Part shown: piece by piece, positions 33,173 through 46,096 of the stretch
Numbering within the stretch: the first letter of the stretch is position 1
Layout: the number at the start of each line of letters is the position of its first letter
NCBI GenBank assembly: GCA_019095985.1
Contig: CM032659.1
Coordinates: forward strand, 7,107,971 to 7,171,970
Source of the DNA: Streblospio benedicti
Lineage: Eukaryota > Annelida > Polychaeta > Spionida > Spionidae
Direction of reading: 5' to 3'
Length of the DNA: 64,000 nucleotides
The notes under the pieces: generated by a model
The model's database searches: none
Told to the model about the DNA's origin: nothing
Seen by the model: the letters and a program-made list of their open reading frames with translations, nothing else
Made by a program: the position numbers and the translations under genes

Positions 33173-33175
33173 TGG

Positions 33176-34355
33176 AATAACGGAATTTAATCACCTTATC
33201 TCTATTTTTAGGATCATCCGTTCTTTCTGCACTTTGACAAAAATTGTATGTTTTTTGTATGTTTTTTCACATGTTTATGCTTTAATAAGAATAATATTAA
33301 CATGATAGAAAATTTAAGGAAAAAGAAATATTAAGAATAATTATTTATTATAATAATGAATATGATAATTGAATATCAAAGATGATAATAAAGTATACAA
33401 AATATTGGTATGAGGACCCACACAAGTAGTAGAGATAGACGTCTATATAATTATAGACTCTATATAGAAGCCAATAGTGGCTATGTTCATAATATCTTCT
33501 CATTATTACCCACTTGTATAATATATAACTATAACAAAAATAGATAATCTAAAATAACCTCTTTGCTGGCAAGGTGAGTGCATAGTGACTCAATATTTAA
33601 AAGAATAATGATCTTTCCAGAAAAAACATTTATGCATTACTATGTTATGTTTTGTGAAAGTAGATATAAAGTCATTTTTCTTCAAATCCATGATAAAGAT
33701 GTTTTAGATTTAAAACTGTACCTTTTACATTCTCAAAGAAAAAACAATGAAACACACTAAAATGAAGAATAAGTATAGAGCTATATAAAATCTGTGTGCC
33801 AACTTTTAATTGGTTTGTGATAGTGATGTGAGCTCACCTTTGAGGGTGCACTTCACTGTACATGGCTGTTATAATCCCCCCAATGTACAAGATAAAAGTC
33901 ACGTTGGGTACTAATACTAAATATGATGAACTGTCTATGTAAAATGGTCTGGCGTACTTTATTTGTTCAAAAACGTACACAAATTAGGTCACGAAAACGG
34001 GTCACGAAAACGGGGTCAATTCTATCTGAATCCTGGGTTGAGTTAAACTATCTCTGGTTGAGTTCATAGCCTACGAATTATCGTGAGTATAGTCTTAACC
34101 AATCTAATCGGGGCTTGGGTATAAGCATTTGTTAAATAGCCAACCCGGCAAAGCATTGATCATTTAAACCGTCTCTTCTTCTCAGGCCATTGATACCATC
34201 ATATAAAACTTTATGAGTATGCCTTGGAACACAAAGTCCCAGCAACTTTGAGCATCTATCATTATTTGAAACTGCTTTTTATGATTTGTCATGGGATTTT
34301 TTTTACAAATATGGCTATAGAAATTGATGAAGTTTACTTGATGAAAATGAAAAGA
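33176..34355. other. Upstream block U of gene 5, then noncoding
   Basis: About 33205-33390 is the last upstream block of the array, ending with AAATGAATATGAT-like sequence. Similarity to the array stops at about 33400. The remaining 950 bp is AT-rich with no recognised gene. Confidence 0.6.
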
Positions 34356-34575
34356 ATTCAATACAACATCTAATTAGGTCATCTCTAGAAGTAGACCACC
34401 TCCATAAATTCCATCATGGGAGGGGTGTATTCTACTATGTTTTACAAACACTATACCGTACACATTCCTACTATTGTATAGAAAGGTAACCGACAGGCCA
34501 ATGACCATGGGAGGCATGTTTGAAGCTTGATGCAAGCTCTACTATATACTTTATCACCTCACACTATTGATATAA
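34356..34575. repeat. Partial copy of foldback element, cut by assembly gap
   Basis: 220 bp nearly identical to 36660-36879 (ATTCAATACAACATCTAATT...), ending exactly where the N run begins. Confidence 0.9.
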
Positions 34576-34675
34576 NNNNNNNNNNNNNNNNNNNNNNNNN
34601 NNNNNNNNNNNNNNNNNNNNNNNNNNNNNNNNNNNNNNNNNNNNNNNNNNNNNNNNNNNNNNNNNNNNNNNNNNN
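34576..34675. other. Assembly gap (100 N)
   Basis: One hundred N; probably a placeholder for a gap of unknown size, flanked by a duplicated repeat. Confidence 0.99.
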
Positions 34676-35465
34676 GCAAACATATATACTATAGCTTAAT
34701 TTATAATAAATTAATTATAAATTATAATACTAGTCAAACATCTTACCATGCTACCGCTTTGTTTATTTTCAAATTCCTGTAAATTCCAGTAAATTCACTC
34801 TGGACTGGAATTTAGAAGAATTAGTCAGAAAGATCCACTAATGGCGCATTTACAGCTATGTAACATTGTAACATAATAACATTTGTAACATACTAAGTAT
34901 CATTTTTAGTTTCTGTTTTGCTAACTTTTCTGGTACTACACTGAGGTGAATATTTTCTTAGTCAGTGGGTAGGTTTTGGGCAAACCAATTTTCAATGATT
35001 ACATGTATCATCTATCAGCAGTTACAGAAAGATGTCATCTCCATTGAGTTTGTAATATATTACAATTAATAAATGCCCAATCACTTTGAACATTAGGAAT
35101 TGAATATCATGTTTTTAAACATGATCGTAAATGAAAAAGTAAATCATCTGTGAAATATATCAAATTCATTGTTCTAATAGTAGATTATATATAGACATTA
35201 GAGTGTCATTAATGAGGGAACGCTTACATATGACAAAGTCTCGGTGTAGGAGTGCCACCCAAAATTTCCAAATCATTACTTGATTTGTGCCAATTTTTTT
35301 TTCAAATGAAATTTCATTACATAAATATGCTTTTAAGGCCAATAGTGTGTCCCGTTGGAAAACCAACTTTTCCTGAGCTTATGTGCCACCTCCTTTATGG
35401 GAAGCTAACCAGCAATACCAGCACATGGCTGAGGTGTAAAATCCCTTTCTGTAGCAAATGACACA
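34676..35465. other. Noncoding AT-rich stretch
   Basis: No gene or repeat I can name; repeated short AATAT and ACATTGTAACAT phrases only. Confidence 0.5.
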
Positions 35466-35665
35466 GCAGAACGTTGCGTGAAAGCATTGCAGGATTTTGC
35501 AAATGCTGCACAAGATGGTACATATCGAGATGAGATAATTCTTGCATCCGATTCACACCGTATGAAAATTCCATCTTTCTTTAAAAATGAAAGGAAGAGA
35601 ATATATAATACTGATAAAGTACCTACTGGATTACTTATAAATTGTTTATATTCCAATATACATGT
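35466..35665 (+). pseudogene. Short protein-like remnant, family uncertain
   Basis: One frame reads VANDTAERCVKALQDFANAA followed by a DEIILASDSHR-like segment. It resembles a conserved patch (ND.AER.V.L..D....) seen in uncharacterised multicopy invertebrate proteins. It is only about 60 codons long with no flanking continuation. Assignment is tentative. Confidence 0.35.
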
Positions 35666-35869
35666 GCTACAGAGAATTAGTATATTTCATTCATTTTATG
35701 GTTTTTCAAACTGAGGATGTATGTAAATACGAAAACACAATGTGTTCTTCATGTCGTTGGTTCCATTTAATAAAACAAATACTGATTATGAGTACTTTGT
35801 AGCAGAATAGATATACATTTACACTTTACAATTGCTGAGAGTTGCAAGTCATTTCCCTGACAATTCACT

Positions 35870-36650
35870 GACCTTGTAAAAAATCCCAATTTCCTGACTT
35901 TTCAAGTCCTGTGGCAACCCTGAGTAATATAGGAACCATATGAACGTCTTTGCCAATGTCAAGCGATAAAACAAAACCAATTGATTGTTCTCTTAGAATT
36001 TCTGTATTTAAAAGTTTCGAACTGAAAAGACGCATCATATTCATGGATTGATTCACAAATTGTAATCTGTTGGATAAAAAGTAAAAAAAGAATCTTCCAA
36101 CATATATAAGCAACTGTGTGGAAATCATCAGAACGCCGAGAGTTAACACTTGTTAACACGTGGAATAGCGCCTGAGACACTAAAGTCATCTGAATTGTGG
36201 TGGGAAGGCCCAAAATGGCTTCTGCTCTGAAGAGAAGAAAAACCTTCACATTGTGAAACACAGGAAATCATTCTTTGCAATAAAGATATCGCTGAAAGTA
36301 ACATTAAAGATGAAACTAATTCAAAGAAGGAGGATGTCTCTGCAATGAGGAAAAATTATTGATATAAATCGTTTCAGCTAGTTTGAAAAATTGTTGAAAA
36401 TAATCATGCTAGTTGAAACTTTGCAAACGGAAAACAAAAGAAAAGTTCATTAAAAATGAATTAACGCATGTCACAGGAAATGAAATCATGTTAAAGAAGA
36501 AGATATATCAAAAGCAATACAAGAAGAATGTTATCATACAAATATGAAGATGAAAGAAACTGAGGTAGACAAATACAGAAGCAACAAGAGGTCTCTAATC
36601 AAACAACTGAGACTTTATTTAGATGAAGATGGAATCATCTGATTAAATGG
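35870..36650 (+). mobile_element. BEL/Pao LTR retrotransposon fossil (pol fragment)
   Basis: Short stretches resemble BEL/Pao pol around the RNase H to integrase interval. One is an LTRG...LWWEGPKW-type motif at about 36150-36220. Another, near 36570-36640, resembles the segment before the zinc-binding part of integrase (QLRLYLDEDG-like). It is heavily decayed with many breaks. No LTRs, gag or protease were recognised. It is old, and its right side abuts the foldback repeat at 36660. Confidence 0.6.
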
Positions 36651-36659
36651 TCGACACAC

Positions 36660-37457
36660 ATTCAATACAACATCTAATTAGGTCATCTCTAGAAGTAGAC
36701 CACCTCCATAAATTCCATCATGGGAGGGGTGTATTCTACTATGTTTTACAAACACTATACCGTACACATTCCTACTATTGTATAGAAAGGTAACCGACAG
36801 GCCAATGACCATGGGAGCCATGTTTGAGGCTTGATGCAAGCTCTACTATATACTTTATCACCTCACACTATTGATATAAGCTGACACAGTCCTATGCAAT
36901 TACAATCTACGTATTTCCACCATTTTTCTATATATTTATGATGCTAAGTTAATCGGGAAGTGGTTTTTGATTGACTGGATTCAGATTGGATTTGAATGGC
37001 CAGTTCAATTTGTATTACCATAAATACTATGTCAAACTTTGTTTAGTATCTGTAAAGGTGACAGATAAGGGCCTGTATATCCTCTACTAATATGCTACTC
37101 GTATTGTTTGGCATACCGTATCACAGTAATAAAAAATAAGATAAAATAAAATTAACGATAATCTACAATGCAAACCAATTGTAATCCAGCCAATCAAAAG
37201 CAACTTCCTGATTAACTTATTGCAGAATGAAACTATGTAATGTTGGTGGAAATATTCAAATTGTAATTGCATAGGACGGTGTCAGCTTATTTCAATAATG
37301 TGAAGTTGTAAAGTATATACCAGAGGGTGAATAAAGCCTAAAATGGATGCCCTGCCTCCCATGGTCTCTTGCCTGTCAGTTACCCTTCTATACAATAATA
37401 GTAATTTGTATGATGTAGTGTTTGTAAACCATAGTAGTATAAATACCACACACCCAT
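36660..37457. mobile_element. Large foldback (long inverted repeat) element
   Basis: The left arm (about 36719-37002) and the right arm (about 37158-37457) are imperfect inverted copies. GGGAGGGGTGTATTCTACTA at the left faces a related reversed sequence ending in CCACACACCCATG at the right. The centre (37025-37145) holds a retroelement-like 3' tail that is absent from both arms. The outer left 60 bp has no mate on the right, so the right end may be truncated. Confidence 0.75.
37025..37145 (+). mobile_element. LINE/SINE-like 3' tail inside the foldback
   Basis: The sequence GTAAAGGTGACAGATAAGGG...TTGGCATACCGTATCACAGT followed by an AATAAAATA tail matches the end of the repeat at 8817-9897. 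Only the terminal 120 bp is shared, typical of 5'-truncated insertions. Confidence 0.6.
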
Positions 37458-40400
37458 GTACTAAAGCAACCTGACATTTAAATCCCTGTTTATCTTACTT
37501 TGACTTTTGTAATATTGCAATACATTCTGGTTTTCCTACAGTAACTGTAAAAGATTTTGTTTTTCAAATTAGTTAAAATTGTTTTAAACCAATTTGGTTT
37601 AACACCTGCTCAGGCCATAGTTTGGAGCATTTCGGGCACATGATGAGAGGAGCACAAAACGGCACTCAATTGAATTAGCAGCAGCAACAACAATAATTGT
37701 GTTGATCAATGAAGTCTGGATATTCCCACGAATACCCCTCCGCTATCTCTCTCTGCAGATGACATGTTTTGTTCTAGTTTTAGGCTGCTCAGTCGTAGGT
37801 GTGTTTAAAACCTGCAGAATGTTTAACACAGTAGAAACTCTCTGTTAAAACTAATAAGTTAAGACCACTTTGGGTGGTCTCATTGAGCAGGTTGTCATGT
37901 TATGGAGGTTGTTTCGCGGGGGGAGGAGGGCAGCAAGCTTGTTACAATTAACTGTTTTTTTTTAATTCTTATTATAGAGGTGCTTTTCATTGGCTGTTAT
38001 ACTGCATTTGTTTTCTTCGCTCAATTACAATATCAAAGAGGAATATACATGACCCTGCCATTGCAGTGTTTTGTAATTGAAACTGTATAGCATTTTAAGG
38101 GATATGCTATCAGACATGATGTGTTTTTACACAGCTGGCATGGGTTTCACATGGTACGTAAAGTCTGCTATGAATTACACATACAGTGTAGCCTCTCTTT
38201 TTAGACTAACTTACATCTGGCCACAGGTGGCCTCAAAATCGAGGTGTAGACCTGTTTATGGAGGATCTATTTTGTCTTTTTCATGAAGGTTTATGACCGT
38301 GACGAAATGCTCTTAATAGAATTGAGGTGATGTCAATATCGCTAGAGTTGGTCCTAATTGTAGGTTACACTGTAACACATACCTGAAGCGCATCCCACTT
38401 TTGATGTCAGAAACAGACACTTGATGGATTGAAGGGAATAAAGCTTTGCACGTAACATGTAATCGAATCCATGGAACACATCATTCATGGGTGTTACAGT
38501 GCTATCATATGTTATTGCCAGGGAATGCAGAGATTTGTCTGCAGTATTATTCTGGTACTTTGGTATTGCATATTTGTAACATTGATGCACTTGTTGTTTT
38601 CCATACTATACGTCATTGTTGCAGTGTTGTATTTAAATAAAAGAACATTCATATGTTGAAGTATTAGTAAATATCATTTTGTAACATCTAATCTTTTCTT
38701 TTCACCAAACACACAAACCATTCTCAGTGCATCATCCGCCATGCCTGTCACCCTCATTTTAAAAAGATCCTGACTTAACCCCACACCAATAGTGACCCCC
38801 AATAGTCTTCTTGCGAAGTAAAGGACACTTCCCAACTTGCATAATAATCCGCACATGTACATACTCTGTGTCAAAGTCATATATACAATGTAGTGGAAAG
38901 CTTTTTACATGTGAACCGTGAGATCTGACTGACGACATAGTAGTTAGGGCAGAATGCCATCAAAGGAGAGGCCTTGTTCGCCAGAATCACCTCCGGATGC
39001 GTACACACTCATTAACAGGTAATTAGTGGCATTGGGACTGCGAATTGACCGCTTTATAGTTGACCCGGAAGCAAGGACCGGACCTTGATCATCCCCGCTT
39101 TTGTACTGCGTGATTTAGGTCACTTAGCAGTAATGTCTATTTATTACAAGTTTCACTAGTGCATTCATAGTGCAGACTTGTATAATGAGAGAATATTGTC
39201 CAACATGACTTCCAATTGACAGTCATGGTGCAAACCCCAATAGAACTGGAGAATATGTACAAAACATCTGTGCAGTTCTGTGCTACTAGGAATAGGGTAG
39301 ACTATGTGCCGTTTGACTGCAGAGAGCAAAATGAGTTAAATTTGAACTTTAAATGCCGCCGCCGCAGCAGCTATATCATATGTTGTTTGCTGACATTTAA
39401 CTTACACGTGAGTCAGACGCAAAAAGACGTGATAAATAGCGGTCGGCGTGTGTTACCTGGTGCACGTGATACCAACGCCTCCACGAAGACTACACAGCAA
39501 CTTCAGTGCAGAAAAAACTTCTACAAGATCGCCTGTTCCAGAGAGGCGGTCTCTTTATGGAGGTTCGTGGTGGTCTGTTATGTTGAGGCTAAGATAAATG
39601 GTGTCTCTGTTGTGTCTTTAGAGAGGTGGTCTAATTGGATGTTACAATTACTATACCATTACGTCGTAGTTTTAGAGAAAGAAATATTTTGTTGCATTGT
39701 ACACATTGACAGTTTTTGTTAACGTGCGGTCATTGGAGTGTTACAAAAATGTTGCATGTTCATGCACAGAAAAAAAACTCTCGTCATCTTCCTCAGATCA
39801 AACTGGTGAATTTAAACAGTGCTGAATTCCATACACTTGAAGCCTTGCTTGTTTACATACAGGCTAGTGTGATTTCAATCTTATAAAAATTATCTGATAT
39901 TCGCAATGTCGGCTGCTAAGTCACAGCTGGTGGCCACAGCTAAAAAAACAAATCACGTGACCTTGTTGGAGAACGTGATCAATGTCACGCGTGATTTTGA
40001 CAACCTTGGGTTGACCTTGATACCGTCGTTTGCATTGGCGTTAATCCCTTTTGATGAGAGAAACAGGAAATCTCCTGCCTGAGAATCGTCTAAGCACGTG
40101 TTCTCTCACAGGACTATTGGGCATTCGTGATTTACGGTATTTTTATGCACGTCGTTGGGCATTTATTTCACTGGCATAGTAGACCTGGGTTTTACGGCAT
40201 TTTTATGACAGTCTTCATGGCATGTTTTTGTGTGAATCTCTTCGAGAAAAACACCCTAATGTTTAATGCAGATGGTCTTAAAAGGTTAATGTCCGTACCC
40301 ACGTGCTGTGATTATAAACGATTAATCAAGATCTTGCAAAGAACCACCACGGATTGTTTAGGAAATAAACTTCAAAAATACATCAATGAAAGGCCTAATA

Positions 40401-41589
40401 ATATCTATTGTTTCAAAACATACATAAACTCGGAAAGCATGAATGCACTCACGGTGTTTACTATTGTTTTTCATCTGCTCTATGTTGGGACTATTTTGTT
40501 CGATTGAGCGTTCGTGCTGCAATTTGTGGTTTAAATTACATTGGCTCCAGTTTTTTCCCAGCAGCCGACACATCTGGAGTGAAGAGGCGTTTTTCTGATT
40601 TGTGCAGAGTTGAGGGGGATCTCTGTTACACAGACATAATTATGTTCAGTGTTATAGTATCTACGATAACTTGTAAATTAAATTAATAGCCGGAAATGGA
40701 TGATGATGCTAGCTTTGCTATGATATTTTATAATTAAACCTGGATGTCTAAATGTTCACGAAGTCACCACTCTCAGTATCAGATGTCAAGCAAATTGATA
40801 CTCATAGTGGAAGTCACTAACTCATACAAATGTAGGTTTTTTCTAACTTGATTTTCTAACCACACGACTACTATATACATACAAGTAAAGGGTCAAGCAA
40901 TTCCACATGCGTCTGTTTCTCTTATCTCTCACATTAATCATCCTTGATTTGCGTTTTTTCAACATCTCACAGTTTTCTGTATTTTTTCAACGTCTCCACA
41001 TTTCATAAACTGCAAAGGTGTACCCTTTGGTTACATACAACACTGTAAAATTATCAACTGACATGTGCATATACATGTACAGGGCATGCTTCACGTCATA
41101 CAAAAACACGCTACGCATTAGTCAACACTTATAATGTGTACATAAATTCTATGCAAACACAACCCAACTACCTATACTTAAATGTTTACAGCTATAAGTT
41201 GATCTCATAAACACCGAGAATGAAGAAAACACATAAACTAGGCGCTAACAACGTCCTAGAGGTCACTGTTTTACTAGAAGGCAGTTTTACGCCCAAATAA
41301 AGCTAATTTACCCCCCAAACTACCCTCACCATAAGTGGGCTGTTACCCACCCCACCCCCATCACCCCCATCATGACGCTGACACATGATGACGTGGTAAT
41401 TCTCCTGACCTTTCATAATGGGCGCAGTAAGAAAGCTAATAAATATCTGAGGTGCTTGTTTCAAATGCCGCACACTAGAACTACCTGGAGAAATGTACGC
41501 AATTTGGGCGGGCACGTGGCATTGTGGCACGTGTCATCATTCACGTGTCATTCAACTGTGCTACAGTATAATCTCCAATCAAGACCAAT
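37458..41589. other. Noncoding stretch with mariner-like MITE fragments
   Basis: Fragments of the AACCTCTCTATTAAGACC-type MITE ends lie at about 37829-37910 and 39535-39650. Two longer open frames (39216-39722, whose 3' third lies in that MITE-like sequence, and 40127-40507, which starts with GTG) show no family features and are not called as genes. Poly-C runs lie near 41311 and 41350. Confidence 0.55.
38182..38374. mobile_element. Tc1/mariner-like MITE, CAGTGTAGCCTCTC ends
   Basis: TACAGTGTAGCCTCTCTTTT at the left and ...TTGTAGGTTACACTGTA at the right form a diverged inverted pair with TA on both sides; 189 bp, related to 6071-6258. Confidence 0.75.
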
Positions 41590-41732
41590 GGCAGATCCAG
41601 TTTATTTTTTCGAAAGGGGGTGGGGGCGCACTTAAGAAAATTCACGGGTTTCGTGTAAAAAAAAAACTGTTAAAATGAAGTATTTTGGTGGGGAAAGGGG
41701 CCCCTGCCCCCCCCCCCGCCCCTGGATCTGCA
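41590..41732. mobile_element. MITE with GGCAGATCCAG ends (copy 1)
   Basis: Ends GGCAGATCCAG and CTGGATCTGC are inverted. Inside are AAGTATTTTGGTGGGGAAA and poly-C runs common to the family. Other copies are at 42190, 49129, 57154 and 59595. Confidence 0.8.
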
Positions 41733-42189
41733 TCTGAAGACCATTTTTAGAAAAGACACTGGTATGAAGAGACAGCAGTTCTTGCAAAATCAGAGCTATT
41801 ATCAATTACATACATAGAGACCCCCTTTGGATTGAGACAACTTGAAGACAGTCTATATCTAGGTCAGCAGATGCAGGGTTAGCCGGAGCCAAGTGTCCGC
41901 CTGTCCAGTGATGGGAGATTGGACTGGGAGGGTAGGCGAGGGAGTCCATGCATGCGGCTCTCCAAGATCCTCCCCTGTCCATAGAATCAAGCACTGTATG
42001 CCCCTACTAGCCCACCTGTCGGCTCTAGCAGAAAGTAGGGTGACAGTATTAAAACTGAATGTTTTATGGTTTACTTACATGGTCAATGGCATTCTCCAAA
42101 TATGTTACTTAAGCTACTGACACACGAAAGAGACGATAGCATAATTGAGTTGAAATCATTGACATGATTTTACGATTTATTGACATATA
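41733..42189. other. Noncoding stretch
   Basis: No recognised gene or repeat; a moderately GC-rich patch lies at about 41870-41990. Confidence 0.5.
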
Positions 42190-42264
42190 GCCAGATCCAT
42201 GGGCGCATACAAAACACATGCAAGCCTGTAATTGCGACCCCCCTTCTGCAAACCTGGATCTGCC
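42190..42264. mobile_element. MITE with GGCAGATCCAG ends, 75-bp deletion derivative (copy 2)
   Basis: GCCAGATCCATGGG at the left and AACCTGGATCTGCC at the right keep the family ends while the inner part is almost wholly lost. Confidence 0.65.
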
Positions 42265-42554
42265 GGTGAACTGATAACGTGCGGCAACTGGGCCTAAATC
42301 GACATGACAACGGCAGAATTAGACTTTGTACAAAGGTAGAATATGGTCATCACAACTTGCATCTCTTAAGCATCACACACATTGGCACTTATCACTTGGA
42401 TTTCATTTTAACATTTATGTTGAACCAAATTATGGGGCCATTATGGTAACAAGTGCAATTCTAAAGATTAACTCACGCTCAATTATCACCTGTTTGCATC
42501 GACGTCAACCAGTTTCCGCATGTTAATTCCGGATTTCTCCGGCCATTTGGCCAT

Positions 42555-42590
42555 TTCACGCCTGGCCGCCATTTTGTACAACAACTCGAA
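42555..42590 (-). promoter_or_regulatory. YY1-type promoter motif
   Basis: The sequence GGCCGCCATTTTG at 42564-42576 is, on the minus strand, CAAAATGGCGGCC, the consensus of YY1 sites found at TATA-less transcription starts. No gene is attached, so this is a motif hit only. Confidence 0.25.
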
Positions 42591-45590
42591 ATCTCCGAAC
42601 AGGGAAACAGCACAAAACGTCAGAATTCGAAGTTGAAGTTGATTTTTAGAGCTGAAAACAGGCACTCAATTTGATTTTTACCTTCTATTTTACAGTGGAA
42701 AACATCATGATGGATTGTGGACTTTCAACACTGGTTTTGCTGGTTTCCTGCTATTTACACCCAAAGAAACACAAACAAATCATGGGAATTATGCTATTTT
42801 AACACCTCGTGCACAGCCAGAGTCGCCACACGATGAGCTATAAACGAGCATCAGGCTTTTCACGTGGCCCCCTACGCCACAGGAGAACGTCTGATGAGAA
42901 GTTACGGGCCGACGGCGTTGTTTGTATCAGAATTTATAGTCAGTTCACAAAGACTCTGTTGTTGAGCATGTGATAGTGTGAAGGAACTGAGGTATGAGCC
43001 TTCACCCGACATTATATTTGGAAAGGAGACAGGAGTGAATATGTATGTAACAGCAGCTGCTATGAAAAGCTGTATATAGTATGTATATTTCATTGTATAA
43101 GAGATATTTATTCATATATCTGTGTATTTACCTTTATTTTTAGCCACTGTGATATTCAGCATGAAACTAGTGAGAAGTTAGTTACCCAAGGATTGTGTCT
43201 AATGCTATTTATTAACAGCAAAACACACAGCTGTAACAAAACCCAATCAAGTTTTGTGAGAAAAATATGAAAATATGTGCGTAATTCATAAAGCATGCGC
43301 CAGTAACCACGTGGCTGAATACTGGGCGATATTTGAGTAGATTGTGGGTGCCAAGTGCGAGGTCTCAATGGGGGATGATTAGAGGCTGCGGGAAATGTGA
43401 CGCTACGCCCGGGACGTCTGTACTCCAGCCTACTCCCTACATACTCGTGCTTATTATGTGATAAATGTTGGACAAAAAAGTTGCTATTGCTAAAAGCATG
43501 TAAAATACACGTTGTAATGTCAAAATGCCCGGTTTCGATATAGACTTAAGAAATACTTGTACGTGTAAGTAGAAAAGCCGACCCACTTATTCACTCACCA
43601 TTATTCTTGTTACCATCTCCTTTTAGGAGTTCGACAGAGTCTAACACACATTTATATAAGCAGACATCTGTCAACCCTAATGTCTCCAACTCCTCTCTGC
43701 CTATTTCATCTCAGGTCTTGATAAATTCACCAGGCTTCATTGAGGACATCTTTAAAAGTTCTCCAGCAGTAGAAACATACTTCGCTTCGCTTCAAAGGCG
43801 CAGATATTTTTCAGCACGTAGATACTGAAATGGATATTCAAATAAGTAGTATGAGGCCTTTGACAGGTTTAATAAACAAACAAAATCAGTATTTCTCTAC
43901 ACTTGACTAAAACGGACTAAAACTACCGACATTAGGCAAAGGCGATTCAGTGCTCGTAATTATACAGCAAAAACAGGCGGTGGTGCGAATTTAGATGTAT
44001 ACATGTCCTTTTTTATAGGGCAATAGGTGTAATCCATGCCAGGCTAAAGACGTACAGCAGTAGGTGGTCTTAATTAGAAAGCGTGAACACACTCATGTGC
44101 GCCTTGGGCGTTGACAACAGATAGATTCAATAAGCTAAGATGGACTCGTGATTGGCGCGGGCTCTGACGACAGATTGATTTAATAAGCTAATTGTTTTTA
44201 ATTATTGCTTGGCAATCTCCCATAGGGATAAAAAAAAGTATATGTAGGCCTACATTGCAATGATGACAATGCGGTTAAATTTGCGTTTCAATTATTTGTG
44301 TCGCAGGCCTATATGTTTGTGGTCTATATAGTAAAAGGAGCATGGGTTGTTATCATAAATACTGTAGTGCAACATGCAACATAATTAGGTCTAGTAACTT
44401 TACCTTGAATTTATCTCGATATTTGATAGTTGTAAGTATCATGGTATGATATTTCTCAAGTCAGACAACTGCCTAGAGAATCTACTTGTCCGACAGCAAT
44501 GAGAACATGTTTGTAGCAGAGCCTGATTCTTACTCATGGTCAAGGATTTTGCACGACAAAAGCGTAGCTAAAAAGAACATTGGGAATTCAATGGTGGATG
44601 GGGGTCTTTTCTTTTTCTCTCAGAGTTGAACATTGAAAATATGAATCGATCATCTGTCTGTTTACAATATGAGAAAGAAAGGGAAAAAATGAACACTTTG
44701 TAGGAAAACGCAAGGAGGCTTCATCATCTGCAAACAGTTCTTTTCATCGAAAGTCAATTAAAAACAAGAACAACGACATGTTTTGAATAAACCAAGGGCC
44801 CTGGTGAATATTAGATGACCCGACCTTAAGCCCCAAAAGACCAAGCGTAGTTAATAAGTGTCCATGAATCCTATACACTCCTTGAACTATTGCACAGTAC
44901 TCGATAGCACCGTCAAAAAGATTGATATTGAACGTCCTGTTTTCACGAGGTCACGCCAAGGACGTGACGCTCAGTCTGGCTAAAAATAGCTCCAGCCAGC
45001 AGCACAGACACACGCCGACCTCGTGACCCTGGTGCACCTAAACATGCATCACCATGGCAACCGTCTGTGACAAGCACCTTGCTTCTGAGTCAGATCTTTT
45101 ATGAATACAAAGAGCATGCAGGATTTGTGTGTATGCTCAATGATGGCATTCTGTATTGATGGCACTTTGCTGTCAGATAATACAGCAGCAAAATGAAATG
45201 CACAATCCTTGTAGGAGGTGTTTTGCTGCATAATATCAACTAGCAATGTTGCTAATCAACCCGACTGCTTAGTGCATTTCAATGAAAAATGACTTAATTT
45301 TGAAATATTAGAGAGTGGATCATTTTAACAGTAGCTGTACATGTACGTGACATTTTAGAACAAATGTCGCCTGGGACTAATCAGAAATACATTTAATTGT
45401 TGGAAACAAATATAGTGCGAGTAGGTCTCCAGTCTCCCACTCAATTTCCATGTGTGATGGAACATAAATTCAATACACATGTACACGTCTATGGAACTTT
45501 CATTTACAATACAGTCGTGTGTATATATGTGCTTTACTATGAACCATGCTCATTTCTGACACTATAATCAAATAATACTTAGTCTTTACT
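42591..45590. other. Noncoding stretch
   Basis: No gene is supported. A 73-codon frame at 43607-43828 begins right after an acceptor-like TCTCCTTTTAG but has no recognised similarity. The rest is AT-rich. Confidence 0.5.
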
Positions 45591-46096
45591 AGACCGTAAA
45601 ATATAACCAGCCGTAAATTGTGACGTCATAATTTACGTTGATAACGTAAATTATGATTATACCCCGCAAAAAAGGTCTTGCTGTCGTAAAATGTGATTCT
45701 CGTAAATTGTAGCAAGCCTCCTCCTACTCTTTACTGGAAGTCGCGAGTGTATTGTGTATCTGTAGAGTTTTCAATACCAAAGAGGCCTGGGTAGGTTCAC
45801 GTGTGGATGGGCATAATAGAGACGCGAAATTGAACCTTTTTTTTCTCGGTCACTTGTTCGCATATCTGGACGTAGGGTGCGCGAAACAGCATCTACTCTT
45901 CAAGCTCCGTCTATCAGTGTCAGTCCCATCACCCTACGCCAGAGATTAAGACACGTGGGATTCCCTGGCGTGATCACAAATTACGGTGGTCACATTTCAC
46001 GGGAACTAGATCTAGACAATTTTAGGCGTGTGGTGACAATTTACTTTAACGAAAATTATGCGCGGTCACAATTTACGTTAATCATATTTCAAGTCT
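45591..46096. mobile_element. Foldback element built of CGTAAATTGTGAC motifs
   Basis: The left part repeats CCGTAAATTGTGACG-like words (about 45594, 45613, 45649, 45684, 45700), and the right part carries the same word reversed (GTCACAATTTACG-like at about 45973, 46030, 46057). Overall it is an inverted array of about 500 bp. No coding capacity is recognised. Confidence 0.65.

Noticed and set aside
39216-39722. 168-codon plus-strand open frame
   Set aside because: Its last third lies in MITE-derived sequence (AGAGAGGCGGTCTCTTTATG...), composition is not protein-like, and there is no family motif or splice context.
40127-40507. 126-codon plus-strand open frame with hydrophobic stretches
   Set aside because: It begins with GTG, lacks any recognisable domain, and the region is AT-rich where such frames arise by chance.
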